The notes: generated by a model from the letters alone, not told the origin. A stretch of DNA of 64,000 nucleotides from Morganella morganii (GCF_019242955.1 NZ_CP066129.1:2914001-2978000), one strand, 5' to 3'; positions 1 through 14,822 are shown, counted from the first letter of the stretch. Numbers and translations are program-made.

Positions 1-740
<740 letters not shown>

Positions 741-763
741 CACACCCTCCGTAAGATTCTGAC

Positions 764-789
764 GGCAGCCTTTCCGGGCTGCTGTTTTT
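764..789 (+). terminator. Rho-independent terminator after ebgR
   Basis: A GC stem (GCAGCC at 765-770 with GGCTGC at 777-782) is followed by a T-rich run at 785-792, 24 bases after the ebgR stop. It fits an intrinsic terminator separating ebgR from ebgA. Confidence 0.7.
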
Positions 790-920
790 CTTTCAGAAAA
801 ATTTTCCTTCTGAAAAAATGACCACCTTTTACACAATTTATCGCTTCAGCTCACAAGATCGCGCCGCTGATATGCTGAATATGTGATCAGGTTAAATATC
901 TTAGTTTTACTCTATAGTTT

Positions 921-939
921 TTAGTAAAACTTTTACTAA
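921..939. promoter_or_regulatory. Putative EbgR operator, 19-bp perfect palindrome
   Basis: TTAGTAAAA and TTTTACTAA are perfect inverted repeats around a single C at position 930. The site lies about 70 bases upstream of the ebgA start in the ebgR-ebgA gap. LacI-family dimers bind odd- or even-centred palindromes of this size. That the protein bound is EbgR is inferred from position. Confidence 0.6.
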
Positions 940-970
940 TATCCCGTTAATGATTGATCTCATCCGATAG

Positions 971-4515
<3,545 letters not shown>

Positions 4516-4529
4516 CCCGTTATAAATAG

Positions 4530-6086
<1,557 letters not shown>

Positions 6087-6103
6087 TTAGCCTGAAGATA
6101 CAG

Positions 6104-6129
6104 AAAAGCCACCGTACGGTGGCTTTTTT
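6104..6129 (+). terminator. Intrinsic terminator ending the ebg operon
   Basis: A 16-base perfect palindrome at 6108-6123 (GCCACCGTACGGTGGC) is flanked by AAAA upstream and T6 downstream, 22 bases past the ygjI stop. It could work in both directions. Confidence 0.85.
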
Positions 6130-6159
6130 ATGTCTGATGCTCCGGTGACTCTGGTGGTA

Positions 6160-6320
6160 ACCGGCAAAAATGAAAAGTCGCTGCAGCGATCCTGAAACGC
6201 TAAATCATTTCGTTCAGAGCAAGGCGGCAAGCGAAGGGGGCCGGGGAGCATACATCAGTATGTGACCCGGACCACTGAGTGCGGCCAACACAGCTATGGA
6301 CGGAAGGATGACGCGTGTAC
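6160..6320. repeat. Probable intergenic repetitive/structured element
   Basis: Non-coding stretch between converging genes. It contains an imperfect hairpin at about 6241-6270: CCGGGG pairs with CCCGG and GCATAC with GTATGT around ATCA. It follows a strong terminator and has the look of dispersed enterobacterial intergenic repeats. I see no second copy in this window, so repeat status is an inference. Confidence 0.35.
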
Positions 6321-6322
6321 AC

Positions 6323-6823
6323 TCAGAAGCGCGGCGGCTGCAACTCCGCCGGTACTACGTCGGAAGTTTTGATCAGATTAATAAAATCAATTCCCTGCGG
6401 GCTGAAAATAAACAGCGCATAACCGGTGGCCATTTTAATATCGTCGTTACGGGCAATCCCCGGGAAGCCCGGCATCGGGCCGCCCTTTTCAACCTGCTTA
6501 ATCAGCCCCACCTGGTCGATCATCACACTGCATGCCAGCTGGCCGTTCATCTCTTTTTTATCCATCCGCACCATATCGCCCTGATACGGACGTGAGGTGA
6601 AATGATCGACGCCGTTCTTATCTTTTACTGCCACACCATACTGATTGGTGGATTTATCCAGCAGCGTCAGGGCGATATTCTGTGATTCTCCCTGTAACGG
6701 AAGCTGATAAATACCGGTGAAATCCGGGCAGTTTTCCTGTGTCTGCGCCGGTGGCAGGGGCGCGGCACAACCGCTGAGCAAAATCGGAAGCAGTGCGGTT
6801 GCCAGCCAGAGTTTGTGCGTCAT
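6323..6823 (-). CDS. Uncharacterised lipoprotein
   Basis: A 166-residue protein with a lipoprotein signal peptide. The lipobox LLSGC has Cys19, followed by Ala-Ala, which favours outer-membrane sorting. The mature part is compact and probably beta-rich, with a further Cys in NCPDF and one in LACSVM that could pair. I do not recognise a family. It ends against the structured element at 6160-6320 and runs in the same direction as ybbY, 94 bases downstream of it. Confidence 0.7.
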   Translation of the reverse strand: MTHKLWLATALLPILLSGCAAPLPPAQTQENCPDFTGIYQLPLQGESQNIALTLLDKSTNQYGVAVKDKNGVDHFTSRPYQGDMVRMDKKEMNGQLACSVMIDQVGLIKQVEKGGPMPGFPGIARNDDIKMATGYALFIFSPQGIDFINLIKTSDVVPAELQPPRF

Positions 6824-6917
6824 AAATATCCTTTTGTCAGTGCATTTTCCGGAGCCGGAACAGACACAAAGTTTATCACAGTTTCCCGGGCATCCGGAAA
6901 AATGCCTCAGAATAGCG

Positions 6918-8222
6918 TTACTTTACCTTATCCCAGCGCACCAGACTTTCTGATAATACCGCCAGTAAAATTGCCACCAGCATGCCGTTCCCCAGCATCG
7001 GACGCAGCAGCACCGGCAGGTCGCTGATAAACACCGCGGGCGGATTGATCAGGAAAATACCCACAAACAACGGAATTGCCAGCCGGTAAATATTGCGTGC
7101 ATTCAGGGAAATTTTATCCACAAAAGCCAGCGAGGAGAACATCAGCGGCAGATAGGTCGCCAGCATCACCGCACTGCCGATGGCAAGGGGTAGTCCGCTG
7201 AAAAAGAGCGTGACCGGCGGAATAAGCCCCATCAGCAGAAACAGCACACTGCCGACCACCAGCGATGTCCGGCTGCTGTCATTGGTCTGCGTGATTAATC
7301 CCACCGAAGAAACAAACGGTGCAAACGGCACTACCGCCAGCGGTGCGGTCAGCAGCGTCACCGAGCCGGTGACAATAAAACTGCGCCGGAACAGGACACT
7401 GTTTTCCTGCAATTTATCCATGTAAAACACATCTGTCGAACGGATCGCGCCAAAGGTATTACTGATATTCAGCAACCCGGTCAGGATACAGGTAATAATC
7501 ACACCCCAGCGGAATTCAAACCCGTCAGTGCTGCCGAGCGGCAGAAATTCCCATGACGCAGATGCCACATCCCGCGCCGGCGGGGAGAACAGCAGCACAT
7601 ACGCGCCCCAGCCCAGCAACACGCCAATCAGCAGCGCATATTTGGCCACCGATACCGGGGCATACACAATCACGCCCAGCACCAGGATCAGCGTTGCCAG
7701 CGCCAGGAAAAACACCGGATAATTTACCGTGGCATCCGGCGGCATAATACCGAACGGCAGACCCAGCATCCCTTTCAGGAAGATAGACACCAGTTGTGCG
7801 CCTATCATAAACATAAACACCGCCATCACCGCCGGGTTAAAGATCCGGGCGATGCGGGCCCCCGCACCGGTAAAGCCAATCACCAGTGTGATAAGCCCGG
7901 CACAGGCAATCCCGATAGCCAGGTTTGCACCTGTCACCCCCGCTGAAGTACCGAAAGAGGCTTCCGCCACCGCGATCCCCAGAATGGTCGCCCACCACAG
8001 GCCGGTCGGCCCTTCCATAATGGCACGCTGGTGACCGGTAAACACCTGCACCAGACTGCCAAGTGCGGTGGCAATAAAACTGTATTGGGTGATAGTCAGT
8101 GTAACGGCATCAGAGAGATGAAACGCAGATTGCAGCGTCGGCGGGATCAGCACCGTATTGCAGAAAATAAAGAAATACCACTGAAAGCCGGATAACCAGT
8201 GGCTTTTTTGCATTTTTATCAT
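6918..8222 (-). CDS. ybbY: NCS2-family nucleobase permease, YbbY-like
   Basis: A 434-residue membrane protein of the nucleobase:cation symporter-2 (xanthine/uracil permease) family, with about 12-14 hydrophobic segments. It matches E. coli YbbY through its length, including [12 protein letters not shown] near the start, HRRAIMEGP-like [24 protein letters not shown] in the middle and [17 protein letters not shown] near the end. YbbY is a presumed purine permease whose substrate is not firmly established. In E. coli it sits among allantoin/glyoxylate genes. Here it diverges from ghrB, which also acts on glyoxylate. Confidence 0.85.
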   Translation of the reverse strand: MIKMQKSHWLSGFQWYFFIFCNTVLIPPTLQSAFHLSDAVTLTITQYSFIATALGSLVQVFTGHQRAIMEGPTGLWWATILGIAVAEASFGTSAGVTGANLAIGIACAGLITLVIGFTGAGARIARIFNPAVMAVFMFMIGAQLVSIFLKGMLGLPFGIMPPDATVNYPVFFLALATLILVLGVIVYAPVSVAKYALLIGVLLGWGAYVLLFSPPARDVASASWEFLPLGSTDGFEFRWGVIITCILTGLLNISNTFGAIRSTDVFYMDKLQENSVLFRRSFIVTGSVTLLTAPLAVVPFAPFVSSVGLITQTNDSSRTSLVVGSVLFLLMGLIPPVTLFFSGLPLAIGSAVMLATYLPLMFSSLAFVDKISLNARNIYRLAIPLFVGIFLINPPAVFISDLPVLLRPMLGNGMLVAILLAVLSESLVRWDKVK

Positions 8223-8264
8223 GGGATAACGCCTTTCGGATGCTGTGTCAGATTTATTGTTAAT

Positions 8265-8288
8265 ATAGTGATAATGATCATACTATCA
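8265..8288. promoter_or_regulatory. Dyad in the ybbY/ghrB divergent control region
   Basis: ATAGT at 8265-8269 is repeated inverted as ACTAT at 8282-8286, and ATGATCAT lies between. It sits midway between two diverging genes and could bind a shared regulator or Fur-like protein. The regulator cannot be named from sequence alone. Confidence 0.25.
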
Positions 8289-8330
8289 AAGAGAGATTAT
8301 TTTGTGAGTTTTTCACTCAGAGAGGTCATG

Positions 8331-9308
8331 ATGAAACCATCCGTACTTGTTTACCGCGATATTCCTGACGATATCCTCACCCGCCTGTCTGCTGAATGTG
8401 ATGTCCGCCGTGTGCCGGAAATTGATCCGGCCATTGACCCGTCAGTGAAACCGCTGCTGGCCGGAGCGGATGCTATCCTCGGTTCCGGCGGGAAAATTGA
8501 TGCCCGTTTTCTGGCGATGGCCCCCAAACTGCGGGTAGCCTCCACCATCACCGTCGGCTATGACAATTTTGATGTATCAGCTCTCAGTGCACGGAATGTG
8601 GTACTGATGCATACGCCGGATGTGCTGACAGAAACCGTTGCCGATGCCACCATGGCGCTGGTGCTGGCGACAGCACGGAAAATGATTATCAGCTCTGAAC
8701 GGGTGAAACGCGGCGAGTGGACGGAAAGCATCACGCCTGACTGGTACGGCTGCGATGTTCATCATAAAACGATGGGGATCGCCGGGATGGGCCGCATCGG
8801 TGATGCGCTGGCGCGCCGGGCGCACTGCGGATTCGGCATGAAAGTACTCTATAACGCCCGCTCCCGTCATGAAAAAACGGAAAAAGCGTATCAGGCCGAA
8901 TACCGTTCACTGGATGCCCTGCTGGCAGAATCTGATTTTGTCTGCATCACACTGCCGCTGACAGCGGAAACCCGCCATTTATTCGGCCGTGAACAGTTCG
9001 GAAAAATGAAGCGCAGCGCCATTCTGGTTAATATCGGGCGCGGTGCCGTGATCGACGAAGCCGCACTGGCACAGGCACTGAAAGAGAAAACCATTCTCGC
9101 CGCCGGTCTGGATGTTTTTGAGCAGGAACCTCTGCCGCCGGATTCCCCGCTGCTGTCACTGGATAATGTGGTACTGATGCCGCATATCGGCTCTGCCACC
9201 CATGAAACCCGCTACGCCATGGCGGCCTGTGCCGCCGATAATATTCTGCGCGCCCTGAAAGGTGATGTCAGTCAGAATTGCGTCAATCCGCAGGCTCTGC
9301 AACAGTAA
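8331..9308 (+). CDS. ghrB: Glyoxylate/hydroxypyruvate reductase B
   Basis: A 325-residue D-2-hydroxyacid dehydrogenase that reduces glyoxylate and hydroxypyruvate with NAD(P)H. The start at 8331 follows AGAGG at 8321-8325; an ATG at 8328 is three bases earlier, and the frame extends upstream without support. Visible motifs are the Rossmann glycine cluster [13 protein letters not shown], the catalytic Arg in [10 protein letters not shown], Glu in DVFEQEPL and His in [12 protein letters not shown]. It matches E. coli GhrB (YiaE) throughout. The gene diverges from ybbY and ends at a hairpin. Confidence 0.93.
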   Translation: MKPSVLVYRDIPDDILTRLSAECDVRRVPEIDPAIDPSVKPLLAGADAILGSGGKIDARFLAMAPKLRVASTITVGYDNFDVSALSARNVVLMHTPDVLTETVADATMALVLATARKMIISSERVKRGEWTESITPDWYGCDVHHKTMGIAGMGRIGDALARRAHCGFGMKVLYNARSRHEKTEKAYQAEYRSLDALLAESDFVCITLPLTAETRHLFGREQFGKMKRSAILVNIGRGAVIDEAALAQALKEKTILAAGLDVFEQEPLPPDSPLLSLDNVVLMPHIGSATHETRYAMAACAADNILRALKGDVSQNCVNPQALQQ

Positions 9309-9324
9309 TTATCCCTTCAGCACA

Positions 9325-9355
9325 CAGCAGATTATCTTTACCGGATAATCTGCTG
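9325..9355 (+). terminator. Hairpin after ghrB
   Basis: Twelve-base perfect stem (CAGCAGATTATC at 9325-9336, GATAATCTGCTG at 9344-9355) just after the ghrB stop. There is no strong T run, so it may stabilise the mRNA end and not terminate efficiently. Confidence 0.5.
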
Positions 9356-9495
9356 AAGTTGTCACTCCCGGCTCACGATAAAAATATTAATTATTATAAT
9401 TATCAGATAAATACGATAGCATTTTGACCTGAAACACTTTATTCCTGAGTACAGATATTTGGGAATAGTACAGGCAGTGTATTAAAGGTCAGCAC

Positions 9496-9903
9496 ATGAA
9501 AAAAATCAGATTACCGCTTCTTTGTATTCCTGTTTTTCTTTTTGGCTTATTTCTGTTTTTTCATGAAACGGGGCGTATCATTTATCATGAATCCGATACT
9601 TACCGCTATTATATGTATACCGACAGCGGGATACGTAATGCACCGCGGATTTCAGAGAATTATCAGTTTGAATATATCCCGACAGAGGGAACAATATCTG
9701 AAATGAGCAGTATTGTTTTTCATGATGCACGGGATTACACGCCCCTGAAAGATTATCTGAATAATACCGGCTATTACCTCTACCGAACTCAGGATCAGGG
9801 ACAGAATGAAATCTGGTTATCCGCACAGAATAAAAAAGTCCTTTATTCTCTGCACCGGGATAAACAGGGAAGATTTATCCGCCTGTCCCGCAGTTCTATA
9901 TAA
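9496..9903 (+). CDS. Small exported or membrane-anchored protein, function unknown
   Basis: A 135-residue protein beginning with KKIR and one long hydrophobic segment (about residues 6-23, LPLLCIPVFLFGLFLFF), followed by a soluble, tyrosine-rich domain. It is a bitopic inner-membrane or uncleaved exported protein by appearance. It has its own upstream gap of about 140 AT-rich bases and no obvious partner. I do not recognise the family. Confidence 0.6.
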   Translation: MKKIRLPLLCIPVFLFGLFLFFHETGRIIYHESDTYRYYMYTDSGIRNAPRISENYQFEYIPTEGTISEMSSIVFHDARDYTPLKDYLNNTGYYLYRTQDQGQNEIWLSAQNKKVLYSLHRDKQGRFIRLSRSSI

Positions 9904-9938
9904 AAAGACGGATATACCGGGATAGCCTGTCTTGTTCG

Positions 9939-10811
9939 TCAGAATGTAATTGAACGACCGACACTGACAGGGTCACACCAGCGGGTTTTATATTCCCCCG
10001 ACATCATGCCGTAAGAATAGATCACCGGCGCAGGCTGTTCCGCTGTCAGACAGAGATTACGCCACATCAGCATAGTGCCGACGGAATATTTACGTAAATT
10101 CATATCATAACCAATGTTCAGAAAATCAATAAATGTTCCCTGTTTTGACGACGTGGAGAGTAATAACTGAATACCCACCGCTTTACCGTCAAAAAATGCA
10201 ATTTCCCCGAAAAAATGATTATAGCAATGATGAAAAAGTGCGCGGATAACCGGATCATTCTCCACTTCATGCTCCCGCCGTTCAGCATATAACCGGAAGT
10301 AAGTTTCAAATAAAAAATCCGGCCCCGCAGTGCTGACATTTTCAAATGTCCCGCCATCCGCCATAAATTTACGGATCTCTTTTTTCCGGGTGGCTTTGGT
10401 TTTAGCTGAAAAAGCAGAAAGATCTTTTGAAATGGCCACATGACGCCGGGAGAACAATGAGAATGAGCTGTTATAAAACTGACGGCATTCCGTACTCAGG
10501 GATTTGGTTTTAAACGGCAAAAAACATTTAACGTTTTTATTAAAAGGCAGCAGGATGGAATAACGGGGAAAATACATCCACTTCAGACTGTTTTCCGGGT
10601 TTTTATCGTCATTTGCCAGCCAGCCATTATCTGTGCAGACCGCACCTTCAATAACACCTTTTTTTGTATAGGCGTAAAAATCCGGTTCAGCACCCTGCGC
10701 CATAGCAAACTTAATATAGTGCGGTGAGGTTTCCGCGTTATAACCGAATTTCTCACAGCAGGCTTCATAGTCACTGAAGCTGCATTTTTCCCATCCCAAA
10801 AATTTCATCAT
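9939..10811 (-). CDS. Mig-14-like protein (GNAT/FemAB-type fold), possible antimicrobial-peptide resistance
   Basis: A 290-residue soluble protein with the architecture of Mig-14 proteins: an acceptor-binding-like N half (IKFAMAQG, YFPRYSILLP) and a C-terminal acyltransferase-like half (YFRLYAERRE near 185, FLNIGYDMNLRKYSVGTMLMWRNL near 240-260). In Salmonella mig-14 is macrophage-inducible and supports resistance to cationic peptides. The family assignment comes from pattern memory and not from an alignment. It could be another FemAB/GNAT-like enzyme. It stands alone, with 130 bases to the next gene. Confidence 0.5.
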   Translation of the reverse strand: MMKFLGWEKCSFSDYEACCEKFGYNAETSPHYIKFAMAQGAEPDFYAYTKKGVIEGAVCTDNGWLANDDKNPENSLKWMYFPRYSILLPFNKNVKCFLPFKTKSLSTECRQFYNSSFSLFSRRHVAISKDLSAFSAKTKATRKKEIRKFMADGGTFENVSTAGPDFLFETYFRLYAERREHEVENDPVIRALFHHCYNHFFGEIAFFDGKAVGIQLLLSTSSKQGTFIDFLNIGYDMNLRKYSVGTMLMWRNLCLTAEQPAPVIYSYGMMSGEYKTRWCDPVSVGRSITF

Positions 10812-10940
10812 ACCCGCAGCGTTCTGATCATTAATGTCATTATGTCCGCCATTCTAATTAAACCGGGTACAGGTGCAACTAATAACAGATAACCGTTGCG
10901 GATTCATACCCGCAACGGTGATTCTGTCAGAAGATAATAA

Positions 10941-11888
10941 TCAGGTTGTCAGCCCGGCACGGACGGACTGGGCGGGATCAATATGCGTCATCACACTCAG
11001 CACCTGCGGGTCACGGCGGATATTCATTTCAGCCGCAATGGCAATGTCATGCCCTTCTTTAACTGTCAGGTTTTCATCGATTTCAAGATGAACATCCACC
11101 AGCAGATAATCACCGGACTTACGGGTTTTCAGATCATGAACCCCCTCCACCCCCGGGGTGTCCATCACCAACTGTGTGATTTTGGCGACAGTTTCTTCAT
11201 CCGCACCGCGATCCATCAAATCCTGAAGTGACTGAAGGGTAAATTTCACCCCCATGCGCAGAATAAATAACCCGACGACCAATGCCGCGATCGGGTCCAG
11301 TATTTTATAACCCAGCAGGCTGCCGGTGATCCCGACAGCCACCACCAGCGATGACGCAGCATCCGAGCGGGCGTGCCAGGCATTGGCTTCCAGCATATTG
11401 GATTTCACTTTGCGCGCCACATGCAGCATATAACGGAACAGCCCCTCTTTTGCCAGCAGCGCCAGCAGCGCCACATACAGTGCCAGCGAGTGCACTTCGG
11501 GGATGGTTTCCGGCGACATAATCCGTGAACCGGCTGTCCACAGCATGCCTCCGCTGACGACCAGCAGCAGCACCCCCAGAACCAGCGATGCCACATTTTC
11601 ATAACGGAAATGGCCGTAAGGATGTTCTTCATCCGGCGCTTTACGGCTGCCGCGGTTGGCAATCAGTACCACAAAGTCAGCGATAAGGTCAGATAAGGTA
11701 TGAACCCCGTCAGCAATCAGACCCTGTGAATGCGAAAAAATACCGGCCGCTATCTGCCACGCAGACAGCAGGCTATTCACCCAGACACTGACCCAGGTAC
11801 TTTTTTTCGCGGCCGCAAATTTTATCTCACGGCTGATATCCGCGCAGTTTTTGACGGTTTCATCCGCCTGTGCAGGTATATTAGACAT
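10941..11888 (-). CDS. Cation diffusion facilitator (CDF) metal exporter
   Basis: A 315-residue CDF transporter that exports divalent metal ions in exchange for protons. Six hydrophobic segments are followed by a cytoplasmic metal-binding domain from about residue 215. The two transport-site motifs are ADGVHTLSDL (Asp60, His63, Asp67) and WHARSDAASS around residue 170. The C-terminal domain has VHDLKTRKSGDYLLVDVHLEID and ends with the conserved VMTHIDPA. It diverges from uspF over a long AT-rich spacer. The metal (iron, zinc, manganese) cannot be told from sequence. Confidence 0.88.
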   Translation of the reverse strand: MSNIPAQADETVKNCADISREIKFAAAKKSTWVSVWVNSLLSAWQIAAGIFSHSQGLIADGVHTLSDLIADFVVLIANRGSRKAPDEEHPYGHFRYENVASLVLGVLLLVVSGGMLWTAGSRIMSPETIPEVHSLALYVALLALLAKEGLFRYMLHVARKVKSNMLEANAWHARSDAASSLVVAVGITGSLLGYKILDPIAALVVGLFILRMGVKFTLQSLQDLMDRGADEETVAKITQLVMDTPGVEGVHDLKTRKSGDYLLVDVHLEIDENLTVKEGHDIAIAAEMNIRRDPQVLSVMTHIDPAQSVRAGLTT

Positions 11889-12335
11889 AATTTAATTCCA
11901 CATTAATATTGTGGTTAATACAAAGCAAATCATTGCAGTGAATCGTGATCATTATAGTTCAGCGAACGGATAAATGCCGTTCTTTATGAACAGGAAATAA
12001 AAAATTACAATTAATAAGGTTATCTCAGAATAATAATTCAGCGTCTGCAGTATGCCACAATAATTTTTTCACGTCTCCAATTTTATGATTTCATTTGATT
12101 TTTATAACTGAGAATCATTATTCTTATCGCTTTTAAAACGACTTATTTCATTTCCCTGCCCGGATTAAACCATCATTATTCCCTTTAATTTATTTTGTTA
12201 TTTTCATAAGTGCTGATAATAAAAATAAACGATAGTTATTTTCATTTCACAAATTAAATAAGCTGCCGTCATGATCACAGCACGTCCTGTCATTTTTTGC
12301 CATACTGATACTGATTTCAGTTAACAGGAGGCTGT
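11889..12335. promoter_or_regulatory. AT-rich divergent control region (CDF exporter / uspF)
   Basis: 447 bases with no gene. The centre is strongly AT-rich. A stretch around 12110-12128 (GAGAATCATTATTCT) resembles a degenerate Fur site, which would suit a metal exporter but is weak. AGGAGG lies just before uspF. Confidence 0.35.
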
Positions 12336-12773
12336 ATGTACAACACAATTCTGGTTCCGATTGATATTCTGGAAGATGACCTGACAGACAAAATGCTGCC
12401 CCATGTGGAAGCGCTGGCAAAAATTGATAATCCGAAAATCCATTTCTTCACCGTTATCCCTAACGTGGAAATGTTCTTCGGTGTGGAATACGCCTCAATG
12501 CCGGTCAGTATGCGGGAGTCCGGAGAGCGTATTGAGCTGGCGCTTGCCGCACTGAAAGAGATTATTAAAGGGATTGCCGTGCCGGAAAGTCAGTACACCC
12601 TGCACGCGGCTATCGGATCAGCCAAAAATGAAATTCTTTCTTATGCCAAAGAGATTAACGCCGATCTGATCCTGATGGGCTCTCACCGCCCGGGGGCGGC
12701 AACATTCCTGCTCGGTTCCACCGCCGCAACGATTGTCCGTCACGCCAAAACCTCAGTGATGGTTATCCGTTAA
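12336..12773 (+). CDS. uspF: Universal stress protein, UspF-like
   Basis: A 145-residue single-domain Usp protein with the nucleotide-binding fold. It opens with YNTILVPIDI and carries the ATP-binding loop GSHRPGAATFLLGSTAATIVRHA near the C-terminus, close to the G-2X-G-9X-G(S/T) pattern. It is closer to UspF than UspG in its KIDNPKIHFFTVIP segment. Such proteins aid survival in starvation or oxidative stress. A strong AGGAGG precedes the start, and a terminator hairpin follows. Confidence 0.85.
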   Translation: MYNTILVPIDILEDDLTDKMLPHVEALAKIDNPKIHFFTVIPNVEMFFGVEYASMPVSMRESGERIELALAALKEIIKGIAVPESQYTLHAAIGSAKNEILSYAKEINADLILMGSHRPGAATFLLGSTAATIVRHAKTSVMVIR

Positions 12774-12794
12774 TCCCGTTTATCTGCCGGTTCT

Positions 12795-12814
12795 GCCCCG
12801 CTATACTGCGGGGC
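12795..12814 (+). terminator. Terminator hairpin between uspF and psiE
   Basis: GCCCCGC at 12795-12801 pairs with GCGGGGC at 12808-12814 and is followed by an AT-rich tail. It sits between two converging genes and may serve both. Confidence 0.6.
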
Positions 12815-12822
12815 ATATTATT

Positions 12823-13230
12823 TCAGCTGCGTTTGAGCTTATCGGTATTTGCCAGATATAACGCCACCGTCAGCGCCAGTATTGACAAGGTATGCAGGAA
12901 TGTCGCGTTCGCATCAGAGTGGTCGACAATAATTAACCGTACCATCGCCGTAATGCCGATGTAGATAAAATAGCGCAGCGGGAAATGATAGCCCGACGAA
13001 AAATACTTCACAATTAAGGCAATAAATTCAAAATACAGGAAATAGGTCACGATACTGTCTAATAACAGATAGGTCGTTTTCTCCTGTGCGGAAAAGAGCA
13101 GATTAATCAGTGTCAGTGTTTCTTTTCCCATAAACACAATCAGCAGCACACCTAAAATCAGCAGCGCAATATTCAGAATCCATTGCAGAACGGTTGCTAT
13201 CTGGCGGGATGGCTGAAATTCCATAATCAA
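12823..13230 (-). CDS. psiE: PsiE, phosphate-starvation-inducible membrane protein
   Basis: A 135-residue inner-membrane protein with four hydrophobic segments. The central block [15 protein letters not shown] and the following [23 protein letters not shown] are hallmark PsiE sequence, and the length matches E. coli PsiE (136). The family is induced by phosphate and carbon starvation. Its biochemical role is unknown. It converges with uspF. Confidence 0.92.
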   Translation of the reverse strand: MIMEFQPSRQIATVLQWILNIALLILGVLLIVFMGKETLTLINLLFSAQEKTTYLLLDSIVTYFLYFEFIALIVKYFSSGYHFPLRYFIYIGITAMVRLIIVDHSDANATFLHTLSILALTVALYLANTDKLKRS

Positions 13231-13312
13231 TAGCCTCAGTAATAAATGACAGTTACGCCTGTAAACAGTATGGGTTTAAGTGTACGACGAAATGATGACA
13301 GAACAGAATAAA

Positions 13313-13512
13313 AAACACGGCGAATGCCGTGTTTCAGGCCGTTGACAAACCCGCAGGGGTTGGCGACGTCCGACAAAGGTTGTAAAAGTAAACCAGGAAA
13401 ATCAATTTATTGATTTTCGGCTGATAACGCTTTTGGTTGATAACACAAAGCAGGAAAAACCACGTTTTATCCTGCTTTGTCGGCAATCTTAAACACGGCG
13501 GATGCCGTGTTT
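13313..13512. repeat. Cluster of four hairpins bounded by duplicated terminator-like stems
   Basis: Between eco and psiE. The stem AAACACGGC/GCCGTGTTT occurs at 13313-13334 and again at 13491-13512 with loops GAAT and GGAT. Between them are a 22-base palindrome at 13397-13418 (GAAAATCAAT paired with ATTGATTTTC) and a stem at 13445-13480 (ACAAAGCAGGA with TCCTGCTTTGT). The right-hand copy sits 21 bases after the eco stop and may terminate eco. The interior is unexplained. Confidence 0.6.
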
Positions 13513-13533
13513 TATATATCAGAAATTAACGGA

Positions 13534-14142
13534 TTATTTTGCCGGTGCATCCAGCAGCTGGTTGTCCGTGCTCCAGACACGATATTTCACATCCACATCT
13601 TTCGGCGCGTAAACCACAACCGGCAGACGGCTGTTGTAGCGGACAAACGCTTCATCGCCCAGATTCGCACTGATAAATGCTTCATGTTTTTCATTATTCA
13701 GGCAGCCCATCATGGTGGACATCGGCCCGGTTAATTCGCCGGTTTCATAATAGTCATAACCGAAACCCTCAACGGTTTTTTGTGTCAGCGTCCCGCCGAA
13801 CCACTGACGGTTGCAGTCCGTCATCTGGTTTTTACCGATCACCAGTTCGATTTTATACTGACTTTCATCCGCCTTCGACTCAACAGCAATCACATGGCGA
13901 ACCTGACCTGACGCAGCCTGCGGGAAATGTTTCAGCTCATTCATGCCATTGTCATTTTTTATCATCTTCAGCGGCTCTGCTTTAACAAGCTCTGCTGCTT
14001 TTACCTCAGCAGCGGGCTCTGTTTTGACAAGCTCTGCTGCTTTTACCGCAGTCAGTGGTGTTGCAGCAACAATTTTTGCTTCTTCAGCATAAGCGCCTGC
14101 GGCAGCAAACATGGCCATAACAGGAAGAATCAATTTTTTCAT
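13534..14142 (-). CDS. eco: Ecotin, periplasmic serine protease inhibitor, with N-terminal repeat extension
   Basis: A 202-residue precursor against about 162 for E. coli ecotin. The signal peptide ends near AYA-EE. An alanine/lysine/glutamate-rich stretch follows with two copies of VKAAELVK(T/A)EP (about residues 33-57). From HFPQAASGQVRH onward it is classic ecotin: IGKNQMTDCNRQWFGG, GYDYYETGELTGPMSTMMGC with the reactive-site Met-Met, and the C-terminal LPVVVYAPKDVDVKYRVW. Both disulfide cysteines are present. Ecotin dimers inhibit trypsin-like, chymotrypsin-like and elastase-like enzymes and protect bacteria from neutrophil elastase. The extension is probably a flexible linker. Confidence 0.9.
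   Translation of the reverse strand: MKKLILPVMAMFAAAGAYAEEAKIVAATPLTAVKAAELVKTEPAAEVKAAELVKAEPLKMIKNDNGMNELKHFPQAASGQVRHVIAVESKADESQYKIELVIGKNQMTDCNRQWFGGTLTQKTVEGFGYDYYETGELTGPMSTMMGCLNNEKHEAFISANLGDEAFVRYNSRLPVVVYAPKDVDVKYRVWSTDNQLLDAPAK
13973..14047. repeat. Two 33-bp direct repeats inside eco
   Basis: Copies at 13973-14005 and 14015-14047 differ at only two positions and are in frame, encoding the repeated VKAAELVK(T/A)EP block. The period is 42 bp. Copy number could change by slippage without breaking the frame. Confidence 0.75.
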
Positions 14143-14466
14143 CAGATAATTACCTTGTTTTTATAAGTACATATGATTACGAAACCATCTCATAATCTTC
14201 ATGCTGACTATTAAGAACATTATAATAATATTTAGTTCACCGCCAGACTAAAACACAGAGTATTCTTATAAAGTGGCATATAATATCATAAAAATAATCA
14301 TGGCCAGTGTGTTAAACCAATGATTCCGGTGAGCGCCATCAATCCCGCCAATAAATCACCACCTATTTATGCCATTCTGATCACGGATATAACGACGCGA
14401 TCCATGCATTCCGTATTGTGTTTGTTATACTGAAAAGGCTACATTCCCCGTCAAACAGGAGGTTCT
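14143..14466. other. Non-coding gap between eco and ydcH
   Basis: 324 AT-rich bases holding the diverging promoters of eco and ydcH. I see AGGAGG just before ydcH and no gene, RNA or repeat. Confidence 0.4.
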
Positions 14467-14679
14467 ATGCCACTTGATCAGCAAGCCCTTATAGCACAGC
14501 TTAAAGATTCAAATCCTCGTTTTGCCGCACTGCATCTGAAGCATCATCAGTTAAATAATGAGATTGCCGAGCTTGAAGGCCCGAACGGCGCAGGCTATAA
14601 CGACAATGTCGTCCGGCTGAAAAAAGAAAAACTACACGTCAAAGATGAGATGCAGCGTATTTTAGCGGAGTGTCAGTAA
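14467..14679 (+). CDS. ydcH: YdcH-like small coiled-coil protein (DUF465)
   Basis: A 70-residue helical-hairpin protein of the DUF465 family. The repeated pattern NPRFAALHLKHHQLNNEIAE, then GYNDNVVRLKKEKLHVKDEM, is the family signature. Function is not established. It has a strong Shine-Dalgarno (CAGGAGG) and its own terminator, so it is a single-gene unit. Confidence 0.85.
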   Translation: MPLDQQALIAQLKDSNPRFAALHLKHHQLNNEIAELEGPNGAGYNDNVVRLKKEKLHVKDEMQRILAECQ

Positions 14680-14692
14680 CTTCTCCCTGTCA

Positions 14693-14719
14693 GATAACGC
14701 CCTTTCCCGGGGCGTTATC
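14693..14719 (+). terminator. Terminator after ydcH
   Basis: GATAACGCCC at 14693-14702 pairs with GGGCGTTATC at 14710-14719, followed by TTAT, 13 bases past the stop. Confidence 0.7.
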
Positions 14720-14822
14720 TTATGTCACCTTCCCTTTCTCACCATAATCTGACCTGACGCAATTCTGTTGCGCCTTAAAAGATGCATAATAATTACATCT
14801 TTAATATCCGACCGGAGTTATT

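Noticed and set aside
8199..8330. N-terminal extension of ghrB
   Set aside because: The frame is open but would overlap ybbY and cross the divergent promoter; AGAGG and family alignment place the start at 8331.
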